NCBI GenBank assembly: GCA_013002885.1
Contig: JABDLS010000010.1
Location: 1-38,922 of the forward strand
DNA length: 38,922 nucleotides
Direction of reading: 5' to 3'
Source of the DNA: Gemmatimonadota bacterium
GTDB taxonomy: Bacteria; Gemmatimonadota; Gemmatimonadetes; Longimicrobiales; Gaopeijiaceae
The notes beneath the pieces were generated by a model, which saw only the letters and a list, made by a program, of their open reading frames with translations, was not told the DNA's origin and did no database searches. Position numbers and translations under genes: made by a program. This document shows positions 7,449 through 16,177 of this stretch, one piece after another; the first letter of the stretch is position 1; every line of letters starts with the position of its first letter.

Positions 7449-8918
7449 ATGAATCGTCACTACACACCGAAAGAGCCCGGGGCACGGTCTCTCGCCCGGC
7501 GACTATGGGCTGCCGACGAGCGCGGCTCGGTGGTGGTGATGGTGGCCGTCTCCATGACCGCCCTCGTGGCGGTGCTCGCCCTGGGTATCGACCTGGGAGC
7601 TCTCTTCAATGCGCGCTCCGAAGCTCAGCGTTCCGCTGATGCGGCTGCGCTCGCCGGGGCCAGCGCCTTCCTCGAGTACCAGGAGGCCCAGGCGCGCTCC
7701 GTCGCCATTCAGCGAGCCACCGACTTCGCGGTCAGCAACGAGATCCGCAACGAGACCATCAGCTCCGACGAGGTGACAGTCTGGGTGGATCTCGATGCAT
7801 CTACGGTCCGGGCCGCCATCCGTCGGGGTGGCGTACCAACGTGGTTCGCGCGACTCGTCGGCATCGAATCGGTCGACGTCGGCGCCGAGGCGACGGCGTG
7901 GGCCGGGGAGTCGGGTGCTGCCCAGTGCGTGAAGCCGTTCGCCGTCCCCGACCTGTGGGAGGAGTCCAGCGACGACCTCAACGGCAACCGCCTTTGGGAT
8001 GAGGGGGAGCAGTGGAGGTACGATCCCAACTCGGGTGACCGGTACGCCGGATACAGCGGTGGCGGTGGTGACCGCGACGAGACGGGATACGGCAGCGAAT
8101 GGCGTGACGGCGGCATCGACGCCGAGGGGAGACGATACGACCGCGATTACGGTCGTAGGATCACCATCAAGGTGACCGACCCGCACGACGCCTACGTGCC
8201 GTCCTTCTTCCTTCCCTGGGTCCTTCCCGAGGACGACACCCAGCCCGAGTGTGGGTCCAACCTCCGGCCTCCGCCTGGAAACGGTGGGGGTGGCGGTGGT
8301 GCGCCCGACGAGCTTCCCGAGGACGATGGAGGGGGGCGGGGCTGGCTCAAGTGGTCAGACAAACGCGGCGACCTGGGCGTGAACCCGAACGGCAACGGAA
8401 ACGGCAATGGAAACGGCGGTGGCAACGGAAACGGAAACGGCGGCGGCGGTGGAGGTGGCGGTGACGATGTCGAGGTGACCCAGGACTCCGGTCGGGGCCG
8501 CGGGGCCGCCAACTACCGCCGCAACATCTGCAGCTGCAACAACTCCATCATCGACCTCGACACCGAGTACCTGGTCGAGCCCGGCAACATGGTCGGGCCG
8601 ACATATCAGGGCGTGCAGCAGCTCATCGCCCAGGACCCTGATGCGTACTGGGACGACCACGCCAACACCATCGTCAGCGCCTACGGCATGGAAAGCCCAC
8701 GCCTCGTCACCGTCGCTCTCTTCGATCCAGGTGAAATCAAGAAGCCAGGGCGTCAGTACCTGCGCTTCAACAACTTCGCCCGGGTCTTCATCGAGGAGCA
8801 GGAGGACCGTCGTGACCCGGTCACCGGGCGATTCCTCTACTACGTCCCCGGCGCCGGAGCGGGCCCTGGCGGCCAGACCACCGGGTCCCTCGTGCGCGTC
8901 CTGCAACTCATCAAGTGA
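7449..8918 (+). CDS. tadG: TadG-like pilus assembly protein with a Gly/Asn-rich central tract
   Basis: TadE/G-like protein of 489 residues. The N-terminal segment (RGSVVVMVAVSMTALVAVLALGIDLGALFNARSEAQRSADAAALAGA, residues 26-71, read as separate motifs) is the putative Flp pilus-assembly TadE/G-like domain: one membrane helix followed by the conserved SEAQRSADAAALAGA. The rest is exported. It contains a Tyr/Asp/Gly-rich region (about 190-240), a 25-codon Asn/Gly tract (314-338) and a Cys pair in NICSCNN (about 358-364). There is no clear von Willebrand domain, unlike longer TadG proteins. The likely role is a minor pilus or surface-exposed component. It starts 28 bases after cpaC behind an AGGGGG site, and its stop overlaps the next gene. 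Confidence 0.82.
   Translation: MNRHYTPKEPGARSLARRLWAADERGSVVVMVAVSMTALVAVLALGIDLGALFNARSEAQRSADAAALAGASAFLEYQEAQARSVAIQRATDFAVSNEIRNETISSDEVTVWVDLDASTVRAAIRRGGVPTWFARLVGIESVDVGAEATAWAGESGAAQCVKPFAVPDLWEESSDDLNGNRLWDEGEQWRYDPNSGDRYAGYSGGGGDRDETGYGSEWRDGGIDAEGRRYDRDYGRRITIKVTDPHDAYVPSFFLPWVLPEDDTQPECGSNLRPPPGNGGGGGGAPDELPEDDGGGRGWLKWSDKRGDLGVNPNGNGNGNGNGGGNGNGNGGGGGGGGDDVEVTQDSGRGRGAANYRRNICSCNNSIIDLDTEYLVEPGNMVGPTYQGVQQLIAQDPDAYWDDHANTIVSAYGMESPRLVTVALFDPGEIKKPGRQYLRFNNFARVFIEEQEDRRDPVTGRFLYYVPGAGAGPGGQTTGSLVRVLQLIK
8388..8462 (+). repeat. in-frame Asn/Gly coding repeat inside the tadG-like gene
   Basis: Twenty-five consecutive codons encode only Asn and Gly, alternating AAC/AAT with GGN and ending in eight Gly. 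Codon choice varies (GGC, GGA, GGT), so the repeat is kept at the protein level, although slippage at the DNA level remains possible. It would act as a flexible linker. Confidence 0.9.
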
Positions 8919-10288
8919 GCACCATGGATACCAACGTCGGAATCGCCCCCAACGGTGTCGGACCCACTGCGGGACCGGGGACGGGTAGAGGATCGAGCCA
9001 GGGACGCGGAGGCGGACGGAATCGACTCCGCGCTGCCTTGATCACCTCCGACGACCGTCTTCGACACACTGTGTTCGAGACCCTTCGTGACTCGGGGCTA
9101 CCGGTGACCGTCGAGGTTGACATCGCTGCCTCCATCCAGTTCCTGGCCCCGGAACACCTGGAACGCCTGCGCTCGACGCAGGCCCAGATCGTAATCGTCG
9201 ATATGAGTGACGATCCCGAGCGCGCCATCCGCTCCGCGGGGGCCATCGCCGCGGGAAGCCCCCAGTCGGCGCTGGTGGGGGTCGGGCCGGAACTCGACGC
9301 CACCCGCCTCCTCGACGCGATGCGAGCCGGATTGGTGGAGTACATCCCTCGCCCGGTGGAGGGGGAAAGCATCCGCGAGGCCCTCGGTCGGGTCATGCAC
9401 AAGCGCGGGTGGAGTGGTGCTCTCGGCAACGGCTCGAAGGGCAAGCTTCTGGCCTTCTTCTCGCCGAAGGGCGGATCGGGTTCGACATCCGTGGTGACGA
9501 ACGTGGGCATCGAGCTCCACCGATTGACGGGCAAGAAGACGCTGCTCGTCGATCTGGATCTGGAGCTCGGCGAGATCGCGTCGATGCTGGGAGTCAGGCC
9601 GCGATTCCACTTCATCGACCTCATCCGGAACTTCCACCGAATGGATGCCGACCTCCTGGCCTCGTACATCGAGAGCCACGAGTCGGGGGTCCACGTACTC
9701 TCGGCTCCGTTCGAGCCAGAGATCGGAGAGGAGGTCTCCGGGGAGCACATCGCCCAGATCCTGGGCTTCCTGCGGGATCACTACGACTACGTCCTGGTGG
9801 ACACCTCGAAGTCCCTGGCGCCTGCCTCGTTGGCCGCCCTCCAGACAGCCGACCCGATCTTTCTGGTCACCAACATGGACGTGCCGTCGCTGCGGAACTT
9901 GAAGCGATGCCTTCCGACGCTCGACCGGGTCACAGCGGGGGATCCCAGTCGTCTACGGTTGGTGGTGAACCGCTTCAACCCCAAGAGCCTTGTGAGCCTC
10001 GCCGATCTGGAGGAGACCCTCGGGATCGAAGTCGATTGGACGCTCACCAACGACTACGGGACGGTCATCGAGTCCATCAGCACCGGTCGCCCCCTCGTCC
10101 TCAACGGCAACTCCCAGTTCGCCAACCAGTTGAAGGATCTGGCCCGTGACATCGTCGGAGGTTCGGCTGGAGCCAACAAGGCGAAGGCCTCGCTGATCGG
10201 TCGCCTCGTGGGACGGCTGGGGTCTAAGTCCAAGAAGAACCGCGCGCCGGTGAAGAGCGCGCCTGTGGAGGCGTCAAGCCATGGATGA
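8915..10288 (+). CDS. cpaE: Tad localisation ATPase CpaE/TadZ
   Basis: MinD/ParA-like ATPase that places the Tad machine in the cell; 457 residues. After a Gly-rich disordered start (to about 35), residues 38-155 form an atypical receiver domain ([27 protein letters not shown]). Residues 176-420 form the SIMIBI ATPase with deviant Walker A KGGSGSTS (185-192), the Asp of [10 protein letters not shown] (213) and the switch II-like VLVDTSKS (293-300). The GTG at 8915 overlaps the tadG stop (GTGA); an ATG at 8924 is an equally good start three codons later. The C-terminal tail is Lys-rich (about 425-450). The gene overlaps cpaF by 8 bases. Confidence 0.93.
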   Translation: MSTMDTNVGIAPNGVGPTAGPGTGRGSSQGRGGGRNRLRAALITSDDRLRHTVFETLRDSGLPVTVEVDIAASIQFLAPEHLERLRSTQAQIVIVDMSDDPERAIRSAGAIAAGSPQSALVGVGPELDATRLLDAMRAGLVEYIPRPVEGESIREALGRVMHKRGWSGALGNGSKGKLLAFFSPKGGSGSTSVVTNVGIELHRLTGKKTLLVDLDLELGEIASMLGVRPRFHFIDLIRNFHRMDADLLASYIESHESGVHVLSAPFEPEIGEEVSGEHIAQILGFLRDHYDYVLVDTSKSLAPASLAALQTADPIFLVTNMDVPSLRNLKRCLPTLDRVTAGDPSRLRLVVNRFNPKSLVSLADLEETLGIEVDWTLTNDYGTVIESISTGRPLVLNGNSQFANQLKDLARDIVGGSAGANKAKASLIGRLVGRLGSKSKKNRAPVKSAPVEASSHG

Positions 10289-11687
10289 CCGCACGCGGGA
10301 AAACAGCTATCACGAGAACACCCGCTGGGGCATTGGCGGTGCTCAGGGCCCGGGCGCCGATGGTAGCATCGGGATGCATGCCAACGGGGCGAGCCGGACC
10401 GACCTCCTCCGGGTGAAGAGCCACATCCACCGCCAACTGCTGGAGCGGCTCAACCTCTCGAACCTGGATCGGCTCGACCGTGACGACGTCATGGAGACCA
10501 TCCGCAGCCTTGTTCGCGAGCTCCTGGCTGCCGAGTCCATCCCGCTGAACCTCGAGGAGCGAGACGCGCTCATAAGTCAGGTGCTGGACGAGATCTTCGG
10601 TCTGGGCCCGCTGCAGCCGCTCATGGACGATCCCACCATCGACGACATCCTGGTGAACACGTACGACAACATCTACGTGGAGCGAAACGGCCGACTCGAG
10701 CCTACCGACGTCCGGTTCCACGACGACCGCCATCTCCTCCAGGTCATCGATAGGATCGTCTCGTCGGTGGGGCGCCGGATCGACGACTCGTCGCCTATGG
10801 TGGACGCGCGGCTTTCCGACGGGTCCCGCGTCAACGCCATCATTCCGCCTCTGGCCATCGACGGCCCTCACCTCTCCATCCGGAAGTTCGCCGAAGACGG
10901 CATCTCCGGCGAAGAGCTGGTGCGGTCTGGTTCGTTGAGCGATCCAATGCTGCGCCTTCTGGAAGGGGTCGTGAGTTCGCGGCTCAACGTGCTCATATCC
11001 GGTGGTACGGGCGCCGGTAAGACGACGCTGCTCAACGTGCTGTCCGGCTTCATCCCGGCCAACGAGCGCATCGTGACGGTAGAGGACTCGGCTGAGCTCC
11101 GGCTGCGCCAGCCTCACGTCGTACGTCTTGAGACCCGACCGGCCAACGTCGAGGGCAACGGGGCCATTCCCCAGCGAATGCTGGTGATCAACGCCCTCCG
11201 GATGCGTCCGGACAGGATCATCGTCGGTGAGGTCCGGAGCGCCGAAGCCATCGACATGCTCCAGTCCATGAACACCGGCCACGACGGGTCCATGACGACC
11301 CTGCACGCCAACACGCCCCGGGACGCGCTGAGCCGTCTGGAGACGATGGTGGCCATGGCCGACCTCAAGCTGCCCGACAAGGCCGTGCGCACCCAGATCG
11401 CCAGCGCCATCGACGTCATCGTCCAGGTCAGCCGCTTCTCCGACGGGAGCCGTCGAGTCCGGCAGATCACCGAGGTGGTAGGCATGGAGGGCGACGTCAT
11501 CACCATGCAGGACATCTTCACCTTCGAGCAGACGGGCGTCGAGGAGAATGGCACGGTGATAGGGCGTCTTCGACCGACAGGCATTCGCCCGAAGTGCATG
11601 GAGCGACTCCAGGCGCACGGCTTCGAGATGGGGTCGGACGCATTCAGCGACATGGGCTCGCGACTTCGCGAGAAACGGCCGGCCTGA
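10281..11687 (+). CDS. cpaF: Tad secretion ATPase CpaF/TadA
   Basis: Type II/IV secretion ATPase powering Flp pilus extension and probably retraction; 468 residues, cytoplasmic hexamer. After a variable 40-residue start come the N-terminal domain ([17 protein letters not shown] at 104-120, typical of CpaF) and the ATPase core. The core shows Walker A GGTGAGKT (241-248), the Asp box VTVEDSAEL (265-273), Walker B RIIVGEVR (312-319) and the His box [12 protein letters not shown] (333-344). All catalytic motifs are intact. The start overlaps cpaE by 8 bases, and the gene precedes tadB by 13 bases. Confidence 0.97.
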   Translation: MDDRTRENSYHENTRWGIGGAQGPGADGSIGMHANGASRTDLLRVKSHIHRQLLERLNLSNLDRLDRDDVMETIRSLVRELLAAESIPLNLEERDALISQVLDEIFGLGPLQPLMDDPTIDDILVNTYDNIYVERNGRLEPTDVRFHDDRHLLQVIDRIVSSVGRRIDDSSPMVDARLSDGSRVNAIIPPLAIDGPHLSIRKFAEDGISGEELVRSGSLSDPMLRLLEGVVSSRLNVLISGGTGAGKTTLLNVLSGFIPANERIVTVEDSAELRLRQPHVVRLETRPANVEGNGAIPQRMLVINALRMRPDRIIVGEVRSAEAIDMLQSMNTGHDGSMTTLHANTPRDALSRLETMVAMADLKLPDKAVRTQIASAIDVIVQVSRFSDGSRRVRQITEVVGMEGDVITMQDIFTFEQTGVEENGTVIGRLRPTGIRPKCMERLQAHGFEMGSDAFSDMGSRLREKRPA

Positions 11688-11700
11688 CCAGGAGCCCACG

Positions 11701-12687
11701 ATGCCTAGCCCCGATTCCTGGATGGTCGCCGTCGCAGCTGCCCTGAGTGCAGTGATGGCCGTCGTGGTGGTCTTCCACGCGGCCATGGCATACCGCGACT
11801 GGCGCGTACGAAGGCAAGCCCTCGACTCCCTCCGCGGACACGAGGTCGGCGGGGGCGACCCCACGACGCCCGAAGCGTCCGTGGTGCGTAGTGTCGAAAG
11901 CATGGACGACCCCATCCTCGCCGCGGTGGCCGAGAGGCTGCCGAAGCTGTGGGACTTGCATCACGTGCTCGGTCAGTCGGGCCTGAGGTGGACCGTTGGG
12001 GGCTTCTTCCTTCGAACCACGGTCGTCGGATCGGTCTTCGCGCTTCTGGCGTTCTTCACCGTATCGAATCCGGTGGTCACGCTCATCGGCTTCGGTCTCG
12101 GAGCGTGCGGCCCCTGGAGCTACGTCAAATGGAAGAAGGCTCGGAGGATTCTGCGACTCGAAAGCCTGCTCCCGGAAGCCATCGATCTCATGGCCCGAGC
12201 GGTTCGCGCGGGCCACCCGCTCTCGGAAGGGCTCAGGATGGCCTCCGAGGAGGCAACCGAGCCCCTGGCGTCGGAGTTCCGGATCACCTTCGAGGAGCAG
12301 AAGTTCGGCCTCCCATTCGAAGAAGCCCTCATGGGTCTTGGCGACCGTGTCGAGGTCGTGGATGTCCGGATCCTCATCACCGCCATCCTCGTGCAGCGCG
12401 AGGTAGGCGGAAACCTCTCGGAGATTCTCGAACAGATTGCCGAGACCATGCGGGAGCGCTTTTCCCTGAAGCGACAGGTGAGGGTCTACACGGCCCAGGG
12501 TCGAATGAGTGGATACACGCTGGCGGCTCTGCCCATCATCGTCGGGCTCGCCATTTCGCTCATCAATCCGCCCTATATGCGGACCCTCTTCATCGATCAA
12601 ATCGGGCAGGCTCTGCTGGTGTGCGCCGCCGTACTACAGGGCATCGGCTTCCTCTGGATTCGTCGCATCGTCGACGTCCGGTATTGA
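11701..12687 (+). CDS. tadB: Tad inner-membrane platform protein TadB
   Basis: T2SSF-type platform protein of 328 residues. An N-terminal membrane helix ([25 protein letters not shown]) precedes a soluble stretch. A hydrophobic pair follows at about 100-135, then the T2SSF domain at about 152-280 with [23 protein letters not shown], the conserved TadB start of the cytoplasmic helix bundle. Two terminal helices lie at about 275-320. A good AGGAG site precedes the ATG. With TadC it forms the motor base onto which CpaF docks. Confidence 0.95.
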   Translation: MPSPDSWMVAVAAALSAVMAVVVVFHAAMAYRDWRVRRQALDSLRGHEVGGGDPTTPEASVVRSVESMDDPILAAVAERLPKLWDLHHVLGQSGLRWTVGGFFLRTTVVGSVFALLAFFTVSNPVVTLIGFGLGACGPWSYVKWKKARRILRLESLLPEAIDLMARAVRAGHPLSEGLRMASEEATEPLASEFRITFEEQKFGLPFEEALMGLGDRVEVVDVRILITAILVQREVGGNLSEILEQIAETMRERFSLKRQVRVYTAQGRMSGYTLAALPIIVGLAISLINPPYMRTLFIDQIGQALLVCAAVLQGIGFLWIRRIVDVRY

Positions 12688-12699
12688 GGAGCTGACGAG

Positions 12700-13629
12700 A
12701 TGATCTATCTGGTAGGCATCCTCGCGGGTCTGTGTGTGACGCTCCTGCTCGTGGCGCTCTACGAGATCTCGACGGCCCCGCAGCGAGCCGTCGCGAAGGA
12801 GTTGGCCGAGATCCGGGAGGTCCGCCCCAGCCCCTTCGGCTCGGTGGCCCGTCGACGCCGCCAGTCCAGCCGGCAAAAGGTCGGCGACGTCGTGCGCATG
12901 CTTGGCGAGCGGATGGAAAGCGGAGGGATCGACGTCGAAGGTTGGGGACGCAAGCTCGTGCAGGCCGGCTACTGGAATGGCGACGCCCTCCGGATCTTCT
13001 TCGGCACGAGGGTCGTCGTCTCTGCTGGATTCGTCGGCTCGGGCATCATCGGCTCCGTGCTGCTGGAAGCACGCCTTCTCGGAATGCTCGTCCTGAGTCT
13101 CTGGCTCGGCATCGTCGGCTGGCTGCTCCCGAGCTGGCACGTCCACCGGCGCAGGAAGCTTCGCCGCAACGAGATCCGCGAGGCTCTGGCCGACGCGCTC
13201 GATCTCCTGGTGGCGTGCGTCGAGGCGGGAATGGGCCTCAACCAGGGTCTTCTACGCGTCGCTGACGAGGTCCAGAACATCAGTGAGTCCCTCGCAGAAG
13301 AACTCACCATGGTGAACCTGGAGATCCGTGCCGGGACACCGCGGTCCGAAGCCCTTCGCAACCTGGCGGTGCGCACCGACCTGGAGGACGTGGAGGCCCT
13401 GGTTTCCACCCTCGTTCAGACCGAACGGTTCGGCACGTCGGTGGGGCGAGCATTGCGCGTCCAGGCCAATACCCTCCGACAGAAGCGGAGGCAGCGCGCA
13501 GAAGAGGCCGCCGCCAAGACGACCATCAAGCTGGTCTTTCCGCTGGTCCTCTTCGTCTTCCCGGCGCTCTTCGTCGCCATCCTGGGCCCGGCGGTCATTC
13601 AGGTCATCCAGGCCCTGGGGGACATGTAA
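12700..13629 (+). CDS. tadC: Tad inner-membrane platform protein TadC
   Basis: Second T2SSF-type platform protein, 309 residues, paralogous to TadB. An N-terminal helix (LVGILAGLCVTLLLVALYEI) is followed by two central hydrophobic segments at about 103-145. The T2SSF domain (about 160-285) contains EIREALADALDLLVACVEAGMGL and ends with the conserved VFPLVLFVFPALFVAILGP helix. It lies 12 bases after tadB with a GAGGAG site bridging the stop. Its TAA overlaps the ATG of the DUF192 gene (TAATG), so translation continues into the accessory genes. Confidence 0.95.
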   Translation: MIYLVGILAGLCVTLLLVALYEISTAPQRAVAKELAEIREVRPSPFGSVARRRRQSSRQKVGDVVRMLGERMESGGIDVEGWGRKLVQAGYWNGDALRIFFGTRVVVSAGFVGSGIIGSVLLEARLLGMLVLSLWLGIVGWLLPSWHVHRRRKLRRNEIREALADALDLLVACVEAGMGLNQGLLRVADEVQNISESLAEELTMVNLEIRAGTPRSEALRNLAVRTDLEDVEALVSTLVQTERFGTSVGRALRVQANTLRQKRRQRAEEAAAKTTIKLVFPLVLFVFPALFVAILGPAVIQVIQALGDM

Positions 13630-13979
13630 TGGAGTCCGTGCGCGTGGTCCGTGAGGACTCGGGCGTCCAGCTCGGATCGAAGGTGGGTGTCGCCGACTCG
13701 TGGTGGCGCCGGTCCCGGGGCTTGCTCGGCCGACCTCGACTGGATCCTGGGGAGGGCCTCCTTCTCCTGGACTGCTCGTCCGTGCACACCGTCGGGATGG
13801 GATACGCCATCGACGTCGCGTTTCTCGACGCCGAGGGACGCGTGGTCCGGAGTATCGGCGAACTCCATCCATTCCGCATTGGAATCGGCGGCAGAAGTGC
13901 CGTGCACACCCTCGAACTGCCGGCCGGCCGGCTGGCCGAAACCGGGACGACGCCCGGCGTTCGCCTCACCTGGAGCTGA
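13629..13979 (+). CDS. DUF192 family protein in the Tad operon
   Basis: DUF192 (COG1430) protein of 116 residues, the whole-domain length, with no signal peptide. Family signatures are clear: RSRGLLGRP near residue 28, the core CSSVHTVGMGYAIDVAFLD (about 49-67), and the ending AVHTLELPAGRLAETG. The biochemical role of DUF192 is not established; many copies are exported, this one is not. The ATG overlaps the tadC stop codon, so it belongs to the same transcript. I recall DUF192 genes near Tad loci in other genomes but cannot check this here. Confidence 0.9.
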   Translation: MESVRVVREDSGVQLGSKVGVADSWWRRSRGLLGRPRLDPGEGLLLLDCSSVHTVGMGYAIDVAFLDAEGRVVRSIGELHPFRIGIGGRSAVHTLELPAGRLAETGTTPGVRLTWS

Positions 13980-13982
13980 ATC

Positions 13983-15503
13983 ATGCGTATTGCACACCCG
14001 TTGGAGCGGGAAGAGGCAGTCGCCCCGGACCGCGCGCTCGGTGCACTTTCCGCCGTCGAGTGCCCAGGCCCAGGTCGGGAGTCGGGAGCGAGCCACGACG
14101 CTCCGCCTCCGCCCCGGAGCCTCCAGGACGCCGGTCTCTCCGAGGAGTTCGTGGCGGGGCTGGTCCTCAAGGCCCTCCACGTGCGGGGCGCGACCATGGG
14201 ACTCGACCTCGTCGAACTCCTGGCGCTTCCCATGTCGCTACTGGACGCCGTCCTGGAGGGCGTTCAGGAGCGTCGCTTCGTCGAGGTCCACAGCACGCAG
14301 GGACCGCGTCGGGGCGAGTATGTCTTCAGGCTCACGAGCGCCGGTCGTCTGAGGGCTCGGGAGGAGATGGAGTCGTGCCGGTACGTGGGGCCCGCCCCGG
14401 TGCCCTTCGAGGACTTCTGCCTCTGGGTCGAACGACAGGCCGTCCACCAGGTTCGGATCTCGGAAGGAGAGCTTCGGGCCGTCCTGCACGACGTCGAGCT
14501 TCCCGAGTCGGTTCTGGACCAGGTCGGCCCGGCGATCAACTCGGGGCGATCCCTCTTTCTCCACGGAGGACCGGGCGACGGTAAGACGCTCCTGGCCGAG
14601 CGGATCGCCCGGCTCTTCGGCGACCGATACTACGTGCCCCACGCGGTACTCGTGGACGACAGCGTCATGGTGGTCTATGACCCGGTGGTGCATCGATTTG
14701 GAACGACCGAGGCTCTCGACACCGAGGCGGCCACGCATGAATCGCCTTACCCGGAGGCCACCACCAACGAGTCGACCCACCCCGACGCCACCGGTCCGGC
14801 GGAAAGCACGAGCGAGGTGGTCTCCCTCGAAACACGGCAGGCCATTGTCCGCTCCATCCCTCGCCATGACCGTCGCTATGTGGAAGCTCGGCGCCCGGTG
14901 GTCTTTACCGGCGGAGAGCTCCTTCTCGAGCATCTCGGTCTGCGGTGGGACCCGTCGGGGCGGATGTATCAGGCCCCGCCTCAGCTCAAGGCGGCGGGGG
15001 GCGTGTTGGTGGTGGACGATCTGGGTCGTCAGAGCATGCCCGTGCGGGACCTTCTCAACCGATGGATCGTCCCGCTGGAGCAGGGGCGGGACTACCTGAC
15101 GCCCCGAAGCGGGCGGAAGATCGTCGTTCCCTTCGACTGCTTCGTCATCTTCTCGACGAATCTGGAGCCCAGCTCCCTTGCCGACGAGGCTTTCCTCCGT
15201 CGGATCCACTATAAGATCGAACTTCCCAGCCCCGAGCGGGACGAGATGGAGCGGATCTTCCGGGCTTGTTGCGAGGAGCGTGACATCCCCTTCGACCCCT
15301 CCCTCGTCGACTACCTGTACGCCGACGTCTACGCCGACGACACCATCGCACCGCGGCGCTGCCATCCACGGGACGTTCTGGACCACCTGACACACCTGGC
15401 CAGGTATCGAGGAGAGACGGGGCGGCTGAGCCGCGAGCTCCTCGAGTCCGCGTGCCGCAGCTACTTCCTGGCGGCGAGCCAGGACTCAAAGAAGGAGTGC
15501 TGA
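13983..15503 (+). CDS. winged-helix AAA+ ATPase at the end of the Tad operon
   Basis: Cytoplasmic ATPase of 506 residues. Residues 1-50 are disordered. Residues about 51-130 look like a winged-helix module (VLKALHVRGATMGLDLVELLALPMS, then RLTSAGRLRAREEM). The AAA+ core runs from about 150 to 500, with Walker A GGPGDGKT (195-202), Walker B VLVVDD (341-346), sensor 1 VIFSTN (388-393) and the Arg-finger region LRRIHYKIELP (405-415). A Thr/Glu/His/Pro-rich insert at about 242-279 contains the near-duplicated THESPYPEAT and TNESTHPDAT. The Walker A differs from the usual GPPGTGKT. The architecture suggests a MoxR/RavA-like or chaperone ATPase; the target is unknown. It starts 3 bases after the DUF192 stop and ends 3 bases before the next gene, so an operon with tad genes is very likely. 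Function in pilus assembly is inferred from linkage. Confidence 0.85.
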   Translation: MRIAHPLEREEAVAPDRALGALSAVECPGPGRESGASHDAPPPPRSLQDAGLSEEFVAGLVLKALHVRGATMGLDLVELLALPMSLLDAVLEGVQERRFVEVHSTQGPRRGEYVFRLTSAGRLRAREEMESCRYVGPAPVPFEDFCLWVERQAVHQVRISEGELRAVLHDVELPESVLDQVGPAINSGRSLFLHGGPGDGKTLLAERIARLFGDRYYVPHAVLVDDSVMVVYDPVVHRFGTTEALDTEAATHESPYPEATTNESTHPDATGPAESTSEVVSLETRQAIVRSIPRHDRRYVEARRPVVFTGGELLLEHLGLRWDPSGRMYQAPPQLKAAGGVLVVDDLGRQSMPVRDLLNRWIVPLEQGRDYLTPRSGRKIVVPFDCFVIFSTNLEPSSLADEAFLRRIHYKIELPSPERDEMERIFRACCEERDIPFDPSLVDYLYADVYADDTIAPRRCHPRDVLDHLTHLARYRGETGRLSRELLESACRSYFLAASQDSKKEC

Positions 15504-15506
15504 CCG

Positions 15507-16145
15507 ATGAAAACGCCCCTGCGCGACGCCGGACTACCTGGCGCGACGGCCGATATGGGATCCGGTGCCGAGTACCGGATCCGCGAGGTCGAAGCACGCC
15601 TCGATCGCCGGCTCACGGCCGTGGAGGGCCGAAATGGCCAGGCAGGATGGGCCGTTCGTCTCGTGATCCTGGGCCTGGTGGCTACCGTTGCCGCCCTGGG
15701 GGTGGCGCTTTGGCGGGTCGTTCCTGACGACGGCGCCTGGGCGGTGAGCAGTCTCTCGGCCGAGGAACTGGTGCTTCGCGATGCCGAAGGGGTGGCACGC
15801 GGCCGTATGGCCACCGATACCGAGGGGCGCGCTCAGCTGACACTCTCGGACCAGGACGGTCGGGAGCGCATTCGGCTCACGGTCCTCGCCGATGGTTCAC
15901 CGGGCGTGACCATCCACGACCGCGAGGCCCGGCCTCGCGCGGTACTCGGCTATCTGTCCGATGGGACGACGAATCTGGTCTTTGCAGACGAGCTTGGTGT
16001 CAGCCGAGCCGTGGTGGGCATCGATCCGGATGGTTCCTCGCAGGCCTTCTTCACCGATGTGTCCGGGTCCATCCGGACCCTCGTGGGCGTCGGGCCCGAC
16101 GGAGAGCCATCCGTTTCCACCTATGAACGAGCCGGGGGCTCTTGA
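15507..16145 (+). CDS. single-pass membrane protein with beta-strand repeats
   Basis: I do not recognise a named family. The 212-residue protein has a cytoplasmic start with a short charged helix (EYRIREVEARLDRRLTAVEG, about 21-40), one membrane helix (VRLVILGLVATVAALGVALW, about 50-70) and an external part of about 140 residues. The external part holds four to five degenerate repeats of about 22-27 residues built on L-x-L-x-D-x-x-G-x-x-R and D-G-x-P/S (for example LVLRDAEGVARG, LTLSDQDGRERIRL, VTIHDREARPRAVL, VFADELGVSRAVVG). These suggest a stacked beta-sheet or beta-solenoid. It lies 3 bases after the AAA+ gene, and this tight pairing implies a shared job. Confidence 0.75.
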   Translation: MKTPLRDAGLPGATADMGSGAEYRIREVEARLDRRLTAVEGRNGQAGWAVRLVILGLVATVAALGVALWRVVPDDGAWAVSSLSAEELVLRDAEGVARGRMATDTEGRAQLTLSDQDGRERIRLTVLADGSPGVTIHDREARPRAVLGYLSDGTTNLVFADELGVSRAVVGIDPDGSSQAFFTDVSGSIRTLVGVGPDGEPSVSTYERAGGS

Positions 16146-16177
16146 TCTAGAGCCTAGTACTTCGCCGGGGGGGCGAG

